Below, in pieces: positions 37,061 to 49,721 of a DNA stretch of 64,000 nt. Below the pieces are notes generated by a model, which ran no database searches, was not told where the DNA came from, and saw nothing but the letters and a program-made list of their open reading frames with translations. This stretch comes from Acholoe squamosa. Lineage: Eukaryota; Annelida; Polychaeta; Phyllodocida; Polynoidae. The position numbers and the translations under genes are program-made. The stretch lies in the NCBI GenBank assembly GCA_949317995.1, contig OX439037.1, positions 19,456,324 through 19,520,323 of the forward strand. The letters run 5' to 3'. Positions within the stretch are counted from its first letter, which is position 1, and each line of letters opens with the position of its first letter.

Positions 37061-37233
37061 GCCCTGGCCTCATTAATAGCTGGGCTGGGGAGTTAAAAAT
37101 AACCCCAACTCCTTCAATGAATGGCAGTGAGGTACCTGGCAGTAAGACCCTGGCCATGTAGTGATTGGTTGGCACCATAGAGATCATGTGAAACATGGGA
37201 AGAGCTTCACGATGGATTTTGAATGAAACCTGG

Positions 37234-37236
<3 letters not shown>

Positions 37237-37267
<31 letters not shown>
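37237..37267. repeat. (TG)n microsatellite
   Basis: About 15 TG units in intergenic DNA. Confidence 0.9.
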
Positions 37268-37270
<3 letters not shown>

Positions 37271-37437
37271 GAAGGTCGTGGTGGAGGCCAGGTGGGTGGT
37301 ACCACTAAAGGTAAGCAGTGCACGCATGACCTAATTCACAACCCCTTTGGTGGAGAAGTTTTTGCTCTGAGCGGATTTTATCTACTTATCCTGGGGAATT
37401 GTACCAGTTATTGATTAATGGATTCTTATACGGATAG

Positions 37438-37535
37438 GAGGGTAAGGAGGGGCGGTGGTGGGAAATGGATGGATGGGTGCGTTGATGGATGTATGAATGG
37501 GTGAAAAGGATGGATGGGTAGATGAAAGGGTGAAT
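37438..37535. repeat. Imperfect GGAT-rich tetranucleotide tract
   Basis: Diverged GGATGGATGGGT-type units, interrupted by GTATGAATGGGTG. Confidence 0.7.
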
Positions 37536-38961
37536 AGATCTTTACAATGTGTACCCTCATTGTTTTGGTATCTGCAAGGTGTAGACAACAGACGTGTCAG
37601 TTGGGTGTTGGTCCAACATCTGAACATTTTAGGGCCCTTGAACACTTTACATGTGCACGGATTTCTCAACATATGAAACTACACTAAATTTGAGGAGCCT
37701 CTGTACCTCTGAAAGTACGGAAGATGAACCTCTGAGGGGCTGATACCTCTGTCTGAGGGTCTGGCAATCCCCCAACCCCTATACCAACTGTTATTTCTCT
37801 ACATTTACTTGCTATCACTCAGGTGGTGACTATATGATATAATATCACAGTAATGCCCACTATTAAAAGGCTATTTCACACCCAAACTCCCACCCTTTCT
37901 AATCAAACAGGGTATTATCAGGAAAGGTGGTAAGCTCATCCCCTTTTGGCCCTTAGAGCTGTGATACCCTCACAGTACTTTTGTTATCAGTAATGTTCAC
38001 AGTGGGCTGGGCATGCCACAGTGTGGGTGGCTATGTGGGTTAGAGATGAGAGGTTAAGTTGTACTGATAGCTGCAAGAAGTGTTCTCTCTATGTAAAGTA
38101 AATACTGGTAACATGCCTCGTGTTTACCCAACCCGCCACCATGCGGCGCTACGGGCGTCTCAGAAGTCACGTGATCCTGGCTGATCCTTATGCCCCCTGG
38201 TGGCTGGTCTACAAGTCAGGGGGAGTGGGGGCACGTAGAGTTCCACCCCCCCCCCCCCTTTTTTTTTTTTATCTTTCAGACTGGACCATTTTGTATTATG
38301 GTGTCCTATTAGAAAACAATCCCTGATGATGGATCATTTATTATATGTATGTGTGTGTGGATAAGTCAAGTGAACTATTCTTCATGACGGGCCAAAAATA
38401 AGGTGGTACATCGGCCATAATACAACTTTCCTACCTGCTGCTGTGCAACTCTCAACTGCAGTAGCAACTGCCAGGGGTGCTAGAGTACAGTTATTACCGG
38501 GTACTTTCATTAATTTGCATTTTGATTGGTGGGTGTGGAATACCTATATCCGCTGTTCACAAACATGTTAAGCCCCCATGTCCTTCCTTCTTTATCTATA
38601 GACATACATACCACAGCTGTGGAGGCCATGCAGGACAACTCAAACTGACAACTCCATATCTACATGTACCTAAATACACACATGTATCACCCAGTAGTCT
38701 GCGTGCCCCCCCCCCCACACACACACACACATCTAATTTGACCCATTGTCATGATCTTTTAGAAATCCGTCCACCAGTGCTGCCTGGGTCTTAAGACTTG
38801 CTTACCCCGGTAATTTAAAGACTTTGAATATGAGGGTATGAATTATAGGTTCCAAGAAATTGAAGTCACAAATGAGTAATTTAGAGTTAATTCACGTCTG
38901 CCATTCTAACCCCCCCCCCCCCCGAAAAAATGACAATCATTTACAATAAAATGATAATTTC

Positions 38962-39255
38962 CTTTCTTTTCAAAAAAAAGAAGAAAAGTAAGACAAGGAC
39001 TCTTGTCAGTACTTTGGCCGCTCCCCTTAGGCTCTAGGCACTTACTTAATTTTTCAAGACTTTATCCCATTAAACTTATCTACCGTAATGAGCAATGGAT
39101 AGATCTTGAGAAAAGAAGTGGATTTGCTTTTTAAATGAAGTTTCTGAGTCTATGTCTATTTAAAGTGGAATTATGACTTTTCCCAAAAAAAAAAAAAAAG
39201 AAGAAGAAAAGTAAGCCAAGGACTCTTGTCAGTACTTTGGACGCTCCCCTTAGCT
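38962..39255. repeat. Direct repeat flanking a solo TIR arm
   Basis: AAGAAAAGTAAGACAAGGAC then TCTTGTCAGTACTTTGG and CGCTCCCCTTAG occurs at about 38980-39030 and again, with few changes, at about 39200-39252. Between them lies a solo arm of the long-TIR element (39035-39180). Confidence 0.75.
39035..39180. mobile_element. Solo arm of the long-TIR element
   Basis: TAGGCACTTACTTAATTTTT, then CAAGACTTTATCCCATTAAA, AATGAGCAATGGATAGATCT and TTTGCTTTTTAAATGAAG match the right arm of 31601-32170 on the complement, with no second arm nearby. It contains an ACCGTAATG insertion absent from the other copy. Confidence 0.75.
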
Positions 39256-39485
39256 GTCACGAGCTGCTCCCTGTCGTGTGAGTGTGACACCAGCAGCAGC
39301 AGGAACTGAGTCAGTAGGGCAGCCAGTCGTATGAGCTGCTCTATCTCCACACCAGCTACTCACACCACTGGGATGGGTGGGTGGTACACGGGACAACACG
39401 GGGACAAGGGTGTACAGTCATACCACAATAGTAGGGTATATCCATAGTGGGCAAGTACACATGGCACTGTAGAACACAGGACATG

Positions 39486-39593
<108 letters not shown>

Positions 39594-40309
39594 GTCCTAT
39601 GCAGCTCATGTATGTAGGAGGTAGTAGTGGTAGCTGGTAGAAGGGGGGGGGGGGGGGGAAAGGGATCCACGGGCTGTGCAGGGGTGACGTGAGGAGCTCA
39701 GAGACAGACATGTGACGTCGTGAGCCACTCCCCCAATCTACACAGGCGTGATGAGGCAGTGAGCCGGGGAGACCTGAGAGGGCGCACTCCCTCCATTTGC
39801 TAAAGACAAATGGTAGTAGTTGTGGGTGGGGGCTAACTTCCTTGGATTTTGAAATTTGAATTTGAAGAAGATGGGTACGGTACTGTACCAGATCTATACA
39901 CCCTGAAAATTCTGGAACAAATGGAGCGGAAAATTTCATCTATAGTCTAAAATGAAGAACTAGATGACGAGGCAGTAGTGGTTATATCAGTATACTGTAC
40001 TCCATTCCTATGTAGCGTGGTATGTCAAACGTCTATGGACAACTCCTTGTTATCTTATCTGTATGTTGACATGGTTCGACAAAACGCCATACTCAGGACC
40101 TACTTTAACATATGCCTACAGTACTGTACATTTTCATACAATCCCCCTTCTGGTCCATTTCATTTTTAATTAGTGGGCAACTCGAAATTCAAGAAAAGCT
40201 TTAGGATAAAAGTGCAGGACTTTCCTCCCTAATGATGGGCTTACAACCCCCCCCCCACCCCCCTAGATTTGCCAACCGCTTTCCTGTTACCTGTTAATCC
40301 AAGTTCTAT

Positions 40310-40466
40310 GCCCCTTAATAGCATTATCACTTGAGCAACTTCATGAAAAATGTCCATTGCTCATGACGACCCGGGCAGGGTTGCTGCACCAGTACCGGTA
40401 GTGTTGGTTAGGAGACGCAACAAACCAAGAGAAAACTTAACGCATTATGCGACCGTTAGAGGGTTA
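40310..40466. mobile_element. piggyBac-like MITE, diverged
   Basis: CCCCTTAATAGCATTATCAC starts it and CGCATTATGCGACCGTTAGAGGG then TTAA ends it. The middle carries ACCAGTACCGGTAGTG in place of the usual palindrome. Confidence 0.5.
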
Positions 40467-41235
40467 ATGAGGTATTGGTACCACTCACCTGTTACCCCCA
40501 GTCTCTATGTGGTGCAGTAGGATAGCACCAAAATGAAGCAGTCTGGGGTACAAAACTCTGGCTATGGGAGTTCTGCAGAGAGAGTAAATCCACAAGTTGT
40601 ATGGTGACAGTAAGATGCAGTATGGAGTGGAGGAGGTATGTGTCCTGGATGCTGGTCTACAGTGTGACTGACGAGTGGGTGGGTGTGACTGGTGGTGGTA
40701 GGAATAGTGGTACTAGGGGCTTTATAGTAGGAGTAAACTCAGCCTAATGTCTGTACACTAACACTGTTTACCCATGTATACTACTGGGTTTCAAAGTGTC
40801 ATCATTTGTACTTTGGCCAATAAAGGGCAATGCTGCCTAGCTTAATTCTTTTGGCACTACCATAGATTAGGGAACATTCAACAATTATGCCACTGTTTTA
40901 TTTTTGCATTTTTCAGGACCCACACGCTCCTTGTCACTGTTTTGGGTGGAATATGTATATCCTTGTCACCGGAACCCTAAGACCTCCCACCACCACCCCT
41001 AAGCAGTCACTTAATTGTTAAACGTTCCCTTATGGGCCTTTCGGGGGGGGGGGGTTCCAAATTAAAATATATAATATTCTAACCATTTAAGGGTAAATGG
41101 CACCCAGGGCTTTTAGGTTTGCAATCACTGCAATCCTTTGGGAGGATTATCCCCAGCTCTTATACATGTGAAAATAGAAACATACTTATTTCTATTTTGG
41201 TGGTTAAAATTTTACGTATTTCAACAACCTCTTCT

Positions 41236-42055
41236 GGGGTAGACAATAACTTTTTGAGTCATGGGCCACCCGGGCCCGCAGCTTTAGAAACCCATTGGCC
41301 CACGTCTAAATCTGCGAGCCCAGAACATGTTTCCACTTTATATGAAAAGCTAATCCTAACTTTTTGTAATTAAGTTATATCAATATATTACTAGAATGAC
41401 TGAATTCCTTGCTATTTTCCCTTTCCAATGATATATAACATGATTAGGCCACACCAAATTAAAATATTGGTCTATGGATTTCCCGCACCTTATTTTCCAA
41501 AATACAAATTTATATTTTTTAAGAAAATTTATTGATCTATGGATTCCGCCCGCATCATTTTCTGGAAAATTGCAGATTTTTTTTTTTTTTTTTACCAAGG
41601 AGCTTACAGGATCAATCAATAAAAGTACAGAAATGGCAGACCACTCATTGGATAGGTAAAGATGTCACCGGTTTCATTGTATTGGCCTATTCTGCACTTA
41701 GGAAAAAAATGAACATTTTCAGCAAGGGACCCCCCCCCTCCCTGCCACCAAAAAAAAAAAAAAAAAAAATCCCTCTCCATATTTTGGCCATGCAAAATCC
41801 ATAGACAAATAAATTTTCCTAGAAAAATAAAATAAAAATTTCGCCCTCCCGCCTCTTTTTCTAAAACAGAAAATCCATAGACCAATTTTTTAATTTGGAA
41901 TGGCCTTATATTGACAAATATATCAATTTGTTAACCTGCCCCAGCCACTTCTGTGGGCCACCCAGGCCCATAGGAAGGCAAATTCAGAGAAAACTATGGG
42001 CCCGGACCAGGAATTACGGGCCATTGGCCCCCGGGCCAGCGTTAGTGTCTACCCC
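41236..42055. mobile_element. GGGGTAGACA inverted-repeat element hosting a nested element
   Basis: The left end GGGGTAGACAATAAC is inverted to the right end GTTAGTGTCTACCCC. Subterminal GGGCCACCCGGGCCC and GGCCCCCGGGCC palindromes lie at both sides. Its 820 bp include a 459-bp Harbinger-like insert, so the original element was about 360 bp. It encodes nothing; target duplication not evident. Confidence 0.72.
41447..41905. mobile_element. PIF/Harbinger-like MITE, nested (TTA duplication)
   Basis: The ends GGCCACACCAAATTAAAATA and the complement of the right end, GGCCATTCCAAATTAAAAAA, form roughly 40-bp inverted repeats, flanked by TTA at 41444-41446 and 41906-41908. A 3-bp TTA duplication with GGCC-type ends is typical of PIF/Harbinger. 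The word TCTATGGATT is repeated near each end, as often found for transposase-binding subterminal repeats. Confidence 0.78.
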
Positions 42056-42999
42056 TGCTCTTATTTATATAGCCCTTCTATAAGACTGATATTTATTCAA
42101 AATCCAGCACATAAAGGAAAAGCACCAATGAATCCTAGATGGAGTATATCCTTACTGATCCATGCTCGCGGCACTCTATCCGTGGCCAACACGACATCAC
42201 ACAGGGCCATCATATAACCCCCCCCCCCACCACACACACACATACATACCCCCGCCCCCATCACACACACACATACATACAGAGTGGGGTCTGTCTCTAG
42301 TAACCCACATTGTGAGGGACATCATGTCCAAAGTATGTGCCAGTAGCCATACTGGGCTCACTCACACTCTACATGTACTACTATAAAGGCCTACTTGTTG
42401 CACAACTATCAGCCCAACTCCTCCCCACTATTTACACAAATGGGGCTACAAACCTCCAAATGGCCATCTATTATGTTCTATCTCTAACATCGGCTGTCTG
42501 ACTCCATATCATGCAGTTAAGGTTCTGCTAGTGCTAGTGCAGTTGTGGCATCCAGAACTTGTAAAGGGATGGGATAGGCTTAATACATAGAGGCGCTCTT
42601 TATGATACTAGTGAAAAACAAATACATCAGAATCCCACTTCTCCTCGCCAAGACCAGTGCTAATACTAGGTGCTTAAATGCGATGATATATATACTATCA
42701 TAACAACATTTTGCGACCATTACTGGAAAAATTGGGTCGTACTTAATATGATGTACAAATACTCATTTCCCAGTTATTACTCCACATGTTGATAAGCCTG
42801 GTATAGTGTATGAATACATGAGGGTGTTGGCAGTCAGTATGTGGCAGCTGACGTTAACTATGATGTACAGGGTGTATTGTGTACCTCATTAATACATGTA
42901 TTGTTGTAGTCTATACACTAACCTATAGTCATAACACGACCAATAGACCATAGAAGACACAATAAACCCCTTGTTAACATTGTAAGGCCTCTATTTTGT
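42056..42999. other. Intergenic DNA with CA-rich patch
   Basis: C run and (CA)n-like repeats at 42220-42275. Otherwise no gene or element. Confidence 0.4.
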
Positions 43000-43150
43000 C
43001 TGTACACTGTCCCTTTGGTCATCATGATGCTTGAATGCACACCTGGCAAGGGCTGCATTCGAGCATCAGGACAATTCCACAAGATTTTAGCAACCCTCCT
43101 CGGAATGCAGAGGTGGCGAGTTAGCTGCCAGCCCGCTATACACGTGGACA
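43000..43150. mobile_element. piggyBac-like MITE fragment, diverged
   Basis: CATCATGATGCTTGAATGCA, CCTGGCAAGGGCTGCATTCG and AGCATCAGGAC follow the family order. Weak similarity, no intact ends. Confidence 0.3.
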
Positions 43151-43215
43151 AGGGTTATGTGGGTCAATCCTTGGGCCTCGAATACAAAACAAGGACTAAT
43201 TTAATGGCAAAGTTA

Positions 43216-43462
43216 CCGTAATCTCCCACATATAAGGCGCGTCTTATACGCCAAACAAAATGCTGCTGAGTCTTATACGTGGGAGGGACATTGCCTTGAG
43301 TTTGGGGTGCGCCTTATAGGGGGGGGGGTATTTTTTACTATAGAACAGTACTAAATTAACAAAAATCTGCCCTTAGGGATGCGCCTTATACGTGGGACAG
43401 GCCTCCCTTAGTTGGGGGTGCGCCTTATACGCGGGCTGCGCCTTATACGCGGGAGATTACGG
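43216..43462. mobile_element. CCGTAATC-family MITE copy 6 (TA target)
   Basis: The ends CCGTAATCTCCCACATATAAG and CGCGGGAGATTACGG are flanked by TA on both sides; 247 bp, the same length as copy 2 and in the opposite orientation. A poly-G run replaces the C run of copy 2, confirming the complementary orientation. Confidence 0.92.
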
Positions 43463-43604
43463 TACATTTCAAAACTCAGTGCCCCCTTCCTACTCCTCAT
43501 ATGTATATAAGGTGAGAACTTAGGCTCGTACCATTGCTTAGACGGAACATCAATATACCAATGTATGCCCAGTGAAGGGCTCTAGACCCCTAAAATCGAC
43601 ATGG

Positions 43605-43765
43605 GCATTTTTTAGCCTAGTGACATGGGACATTGGCACTTTCTTAAAATCGACATGGGGACATAAGCTTTTCTTAAAATTGACATAGTGACATGGACAC
43701 TTCTTAAAATCAACCCAGTGACATGATCATTTCTTAAAATCGACATGGGACATTCGGGACCCCCC
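43605..43765. repeat. Short tandem of TTCTTAAAATCGACATG units
   Basis: About five diverged units of roughly 33-38 bp containing CTTAAAATCGACATGGGGACA and variants. Confidence 0.8.
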
Positions 43766-45219
43766 ATCAAGGGCCCCCAGTGAAGCTTTGACCATCGTCC
43801 ATCAGCGCCCACGTGTACCGCTTATCATGACTAGGTCAGGGTAGGTGTAGAAAGGTACACACAGCATATCCTTATCACCTGGAGAGGGATAACACAGATA
43901 CAGCTGTCAGGTCAGTCCCTCAACACGCCCCACCAGACCTCCACTGGTGCTAAAAGAGTCACTGGACACTAGATCTTTAAACATGGTCTGCACTGGTACA
44001 TGCCATGCCTCTCTGTGGGTAGGACACCTGTCATGGTGTATATTAAATGTAGAAACTAGACAGTATCAGGAGTAATTCATTAAATCTACTACGGTACTTG
44101 TCATAGTACCGTAGTCATTTTTTCACCCCCCCTCTCCAACCGGGATTATGATTATACACCAACGATTAAACGAACGAAAAAACAACAACACGAAACAAAC
44201 AAGTGAATTAACATTAAAACCATAAAAAAATGAAGACATATTCTTAAGTTCCACTTCCATGGCAGATACAGTAGTTCTTACCCTCTCTTCATTATTTTCC
44301 AAAAGAATCCTTTTACCTTGCCTAAAGCCCCGTGGTGCAGCCTGCCGGTAGATAACAAAATCCCATGACATATTACCGGATGAGGTGAATACCCTGTAGG
44401 TATGGGGGGGGGGGGGCTACACAGATATGTAACACTGTCCAACTGCTAAGGCCAAAAAAATTACGTTTGTTTCAGGGAAACCCGACCCTACCTAGCAAAA
44501 CAGGGCCAACCCTAGATTTTTCCACTAACTTGAGAAATTATAAGTTCTGAGACATTTTGACTCTCCCTGACTTGCCGTGATTCGCCCCGTGTCGTCGGGA
44601 CTTGTCGCGAGTCATTTTATCACTTAAAAAAAATGCAAAATAACAATAATAAAAAACCTCCCCCCTCCTCTTTTTTTCAACATGTTACCTGAAACAAACA
44701 ATTTATTGTTTTTGGCCTAAGGGTAAAGAATGTAATTACGGTACTTCCTCCAAGGGTCATTCTTGTTTCTAATTATTGCACCTCCAACCTAACCATTAAC
44801 CGCTGTGTTATATCCTATAATAGTACAAAGTCCGTCCTTCTTTATGAAAAAAATTAAAGATACTGCACACAAATAGGGAAGCCAAAGTATTTTATGTTGC
44901 ATCTACAAAATGAAACGATATGTATAACTGATTAACTGCTTGAGTACACATGAATCGTTTGCTGTAGTATACTTCGCTAACTAAGTGGCTAATATGATCA
45001 GGTCTGGTGCATTTGAATCTTCTTATATCTGATTAAACCTAGCATATCGTAACTAAATTTAATCTTCCTGTACCATGCCATACCCAATGCTTCTGTCTAC
45101 TATCTGATGTACAGATCTTGGCGTGCAAGGGAAACGCCTTTATACTGTGTTGTGGCCAGTCGTTAATATTAGAACCAAAGCCCAGAATTTGTCACATTTA
45201 ATCACTGACTGCTTTAAAG
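43766..45219. other. Intergenic DNA with one MITE fragment
   Basis: A GGCCAAAAAAATTACGTTTG segment at about 44450-44515 matches 15515-15575 and probably belongs with the AGGCCTAAAA element. A minus-strand 55-codon frame at 44371-44207 looks protein-like but has no matching splice phase. Confidence 0.4.
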
Positions 45220-45430
45220 CATCATGCCCATTGCCTGTCAGAATGGGTTAATGCAGCCCTGGCGAGTTAAGCACCATTTGACTGTCAGAATGCGTTAATG
45301 CAGCCCTGGCGAGTTAAGCACCATTAGACTGTTAAAATGGGTTAATGCAGCCCTGGCGAGTTAAGCACCATTTAGACACTACAGGCTTGATACAGGCATG
45401 ATGCTGGGATGCAGTGCAGGTGGGCTGTTT
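45220..45430. mobile_element. piggyBac-like MITE with internal triplication
   Basis: The family segment GGTTAATGCAGCCCTGGCGA then GTTAAGCACCATT is repeated three times at about 48-bp spacing, then followed by AGGCTTGATACAGGCATGATG. This looks like tandem amplification inside one MITE copy. Confidence 0.65.
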
Positions 45431-45974
45431 ACCTCCCACCACTTAGTCATGATTCAAATCATCTTACTGCCCATCTTACTCTTAACTTCACGACCACAGA
45501 CAGGGTAGGGTTAGTGGCGAGGGGATGGGAGGGGGGGGGGTAGAGTGGAAGATTTACTCACATTCACTCGTTTATTAATATGAATCCTCAGACATTCTGA
45601 AAAATCATGATTTATATCATAATATAATCAGACCTTAAGTAAGTCTACCCTTTATATAGTTCCACTTCTACTCGGAAAATGCTACCGGTACCTTTAATTG
45701 CAACTTTACTGGAACATATATTACAAACTTTTTTTAAGAAATCAGAAAAGATAGAGCAATATCAAACATCATAGACATGGGCCTGTGGATCTTCGTATAA
45801 GATACTTGGTGCCATAATATGTACCTGGGGTATGCGAGTCGTTCCCTGCACCTTGGCCATGGGCCCACATAATTGTTAGTGACAAGAAGCTTTCATTATT
45901 CTCCATCTAACAATGATAATGAGTCATATCACCATGTATCTTCATGTGTCAGTACTCAGCCCCTATCGACACTA

Positions 45975-46115
45975 ATCCTTTAACCATATAAGGATAGCAC
46001 AGTGCATTATTGGCATTTATTGCTTTATGTTCACCCGGTGTGAGTAGCTAAATCAACCCTGTAGGGTCGGTATGAAGCATGAATGCACCATCGGCTCTAT
46101 AGCGATGGGGTGTTA
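45975..46115. mobile_element. piggyBac-like MITE fragment
   Basis: ATCCTTTAACCATATAAGGAT, GTGCATTATTGGCATTTATTG, CACCCGGTGTGAGTAGCTAA and AGCATGAATGCACCATCGG, in family order. Confidence 0.4.
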
Positions 46116-46244
46116 TTTACTGGGCTATTTTACAAGTGTTTTCAAACCCCCGGTTTTAGATATGATGGTAAAAAACATATCAGACTGTCTTTGGCGACAC
46201 TAAGTACACCTAACTTCCTTTAATGTCCCCTATGCCTATGTATA

Positions 46245-46715
46245 ACATATCACTGTTAAAACAGACTGCATCAACTGACCCCATGGACCGGGCGAGCTTT
46301 CCACTTTTGCTGCCCCACAAGTTGTTATGTGACACATACTACCCGGTAAGCCCTTGGATATTAAATTGGTGTTCATCTCAGTTTGGTACACATCATACTG
46401 AGGCGTGGAGCGAGTTTCCTCTGCTTACACTTTCCAGATTGTAAGCAGAGAATCATGTGAAGAAATTAGATCCACTAAGTTAAATACATGAGCCGAGCTC
46501 ATGGAATCACTCTCTCGCCGAAAGTGTCATGTTTTAAGAAGATCATTCACTGTCAAAACAGGGTGTATCAATTAGCCCTATGCACTGGGCGACTTTCCAC
46601 TTTTGCTATCACATAGGCTGATAGGCCACACATAGCCATGGAAAATTGATATTCATCTCACAAATTTTCACTGCCTTTTGACCTGTAAGCAGAGAATCAT
46701 GTTAAGAAGTTAAAT
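46245..46715. repeat. Diverged tandem duplication, about 240-300 bp
   Basis: CACTGTTAAAACAGACTGCA...CTTTCCACTTTTGCT...GTAAGCAGAGAATCATGTGAA at 46250-46465 is repeated at 46545-46705 as CACTGTCAAAACAGG...CTTTCCACTTTTGCT...GTAAGCAGAGAATCATGTTAA. No coding frame is shared by both. Confidence 0.7.
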
Positions 46716-47601
46716 GCACCTACAGGGGGTCAGGTACAAGGTGTCTCACTGAGGGTTTCATCAGAGCTCCACAGTAGGGAGATGTGTGATTTAAGGTTAT
46801 CTTTATCCTGTATGATTAACAGCAGGAAGTAAGGTCCATGAACTCTATGTATGTATCATGACTGACACAATGACAGATACATGCCACACATGGTGACATC
46901 AATGTACACCCCTACATACCCTCCCCCCCCCCACCTAGGGTACAATTAACTGGGTTTTATACATCCAATCTTTGTACTTAAGACCAATCCACCGGACAGT
47001 TAAGTATAAGCGTCTTGCACTTATATTGCAAGCACCATGTTGGGCTTATATCTTAATCCCCTTAGCCTATATTTTGTGAGAATTGATTAACACTGGAAAT
47101 TGAGCGTAACATGTTTCTCAATGAATATGAGTTTAATGGTTAAGTGTTACATGTATTTGAAGAACCACAGCCTATGTCAATCTAACCTCAGCTCGTATTC
47201 TCCGGCGAATCCTTCTCTGACGTGGTGGGATACTGGGATAGCTGACCGGGACTACTTCCACCACTCCCCCAGCACTGCGGCGTAAGGAATAAAAATCTTG
47301 TCAGATATAGGTCACGCCTTACCCACAATCCCACCATACTAGTGAAGGATTTCAGCCAATCCGAGCTAGCCGCTAGTATGAGCCTATGTATGAACTAGTA
47401 GACGGCTATTTACAAACTTGTCACTTAAATAGGACAGTACTGTATTCTGACATCTAATGCTTTATCCTCTCAGAAAACCCTTTTAGCAGTTTCTACATCC
47501 CTAACTACTAACTAGTCCATCTATTTTAGGCTGCCTTCTCATACATGTATACAATGTGCTTATCATAGTGCAAACCCGAAGAGGGTTTAGGGTATACAAT
47601 A

Positions 47602-47834
47602 CCGTAATGTCCCGCGTAGAAGACGTGTTGCGCATAGAAGACGCACCCCAAACTCAGCAAAGGCATTTTCGCGTATAAGACGCACATTTTAATGCTGAAA
47701 TTTTTAAGATTAGTACATTTCTATAGTAAAATTACCCCTCGTATAAGACGCACACCCAACTTGAGAGTAAGCTATAAGACCCAGCAGCATTTTGTTTGGC
47801 GTATAAGACGCGTCTTAAACGCGGGAGATTACGG
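47602..47834. mobile_element. CCGTAATC-family MITE copy 7 (TA target)
   Basis: The ends CCGTAATGTCCCGCGTAGAAG and CGCGGGAGATTACGG are flanked by TA; 233 bp. The interior is nearly the same as copies 1 and 5, so the 233-bp and 247-bp forms are two subfamilies. Confidence 0.92.
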
Positions 47835-49029
47835 TACATCTAAAAGAAACAGTTTAGATAGGGAATTCAGAGGAGCTGACAGGGCTCTACCAAATATTTC
47901 ATTTGGCTATACGACAAAAACCTATACTGGTAGTTATCCTTTGAGTTTTATTTGATTCTACTTTTATCCCTGCACATGTCCATTTACAAACATTTGAAGC
48001 TGCATTCTCAAGTCTGTCTACCTGTATGCCACTGTTAACTTTTTTTGCCCCCCACCGTTAGCTCTATCCTTTAACACCTGTGGAATGTTGTCACGCCTTC
48101 CATGTTCTGTGTAAGTGGGTACATATATTCCTGCTCCTTGTCCTGTCTATACAACATTAGCAGCAGGGGGCCCCCCTGGAGGTATACCAATTAGCACACC
48201 AAGTCGACACTTTCTCACTACCTTCACAAATCTACAAGGAAACGCCTACAGGCTTGGCAAAGGAAATGTGTAGAAAGGGTCCATGTAAGAAAAAAAAAGA
48301 AGATAAGATTGTATGGCATGGTGAATGTGAAAGGAAGTAGGCCCTTGGCTGGGGGACGCTTTCAAATTGTGATGTATGTTAAGGCATATGGATCATCTTC
48401 ACATGAATTTGGAAATGTGATACGGTTGTAGAATGTATTCTTACAGAGCATGGGAATTTGCACAAGCCGGTGCTTTATTTTTCTTTTAATGCCTAGGATT
48501 ATTCAAGACCCTATGTCTCGTTGTCGCATGCTTCAAAAGAACATGACGCTGAATTGAGAGTACTCCATAGCGAACTTGTCAATATAAGCTTAAAACTTCA
48601 CTGGTGAAAATCTAAGTGTGTAGGTAAGATGGTACTTAGAGTGAGAGATAGAGGCTGCTATCTCTGTGTATCTAAACTCTCCAGGTGAGAGGACATGTTA
48701 TAAGATAAGGAACAACCACCACATCTCACCTCAATCAATACACCTGGATGTTCCTTTCCGTAAGACACCTACCCCTTACGTCTTAATACCATACCTCCTG
48801 TAGTCTGCCTCACCTTTTAGTCTGAGTTGGTAAATAAAAAGTCAGGACACACCTGGCTGCATCTGAATCCCCAACCTAACGGTATACAGGTAACAAGGGG
48901 TATGGCTGAGTGGTTCAGGTGAAAGAGAGAGTAGAGTAGGTAGATGTGTAATTACATTGGTACTAGGGCATACACACGCCTATAGCTATATACATAGTGG
49001 GGGAGGGCTGCATGGATGGTCTGTCAATT
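47835..49029. other. Intergenic DNA
   Basis: AT-rich, unremarkable. No gene, RNA or repeat ends seen. Confidence 0.4.
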
Positions 49030-49160
49030 AACCCTTTAAGTTTAAATGTCGCATATCAAATGCAGCATTTCCTTATTTTGATTTCATGATGCACATGCTA
49101 TGTAAACAGTGACAGCGACTAACTCGCCATGACTGGTGCTACACGAGTACATTGCCACAT
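49030..49160. mobile_element. piggyBac-like MITE, left part
   Basis: TTAA then CCCTTTAAG begins the copy, with TTTCATGATGCACATGC and GACAGCGACTAACTCGCCATG inside. The right end is missing. Confidence 0.55.
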
Positions 49161-49540
49161 AAATAACATCACATCGTCAAGATCTTTAAGATAAGATAGA
49201 ACAGCTTAGCTAAGGTTAATGACTTACTATTGGGCTGCTGGGTTCATGTCAGTGACTCTTACCCTCCTTAGTTAAACCCAAACCCCCACTCACCTGGCTA
49301 CCTGCTGGAGGACGGTGGTTCCCTTGGCCTTTCTGCCTGTCCCGTGGAGGCCCACCTGTGCTGGGTATCTATCTAACTTACCTGGAGGCCGCCTGTAAAC
49401 TTTGAGAGCCGTGTTCAGTCACACCTGTGGGCTGGTGTGGTGGTGGTGGATGTGTGTGTGTGTGGGGGGGGGGGGGGAGTTATAGTGGTGGTGTTAGAGC
49501 ACACCTGGCCATACACTACTCCGTCTCTTGGTGTATAACT

Positions 49541-49721
49541 GTTAACCCTTCAAGGGCCGAAAAATGTTTCAATGCATTTAAGCATCATGCCCACTGAGTC
49601 TGATACACTATAGAATGATGCACCAATGTCACCCTGGCAATTTGACTCACCAGCACTAGACAGTGCATCATGATGACAACAGAAGATGGAATTTAAGGCA
49701 TTATGTAGCCATAAAGGGTTC
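49541..49721. mobile_element. piggyBac-like MITE, both ends present
   Basis: The left end TTAA then CCCTTCAAGGGCC pairs with the right end GCCATAAAGGG then TTCA (one change from TTAA). The interior has AAGCATCATGCCCACTGAGTC, GAATGATGCACCAATG and AGTGCATCATGATGAC. About 180 bp, the clearest short copy. Confidence 0.72.

Noticed and set aside
44207-44371. Minus-strand 55-codon frame starting MSWDFVIYRQ as a third RhoGAP first exon
   Set aside because: Its two donors leave phase 1 or phase 0, not the phase 2 needed to join 8001.
49300-49400. Strong minus-strand donor CCTCCAG|gtaagt
   Set aside because: The open frame before it has no ATG and runs into simple repeats; no partner exon found.
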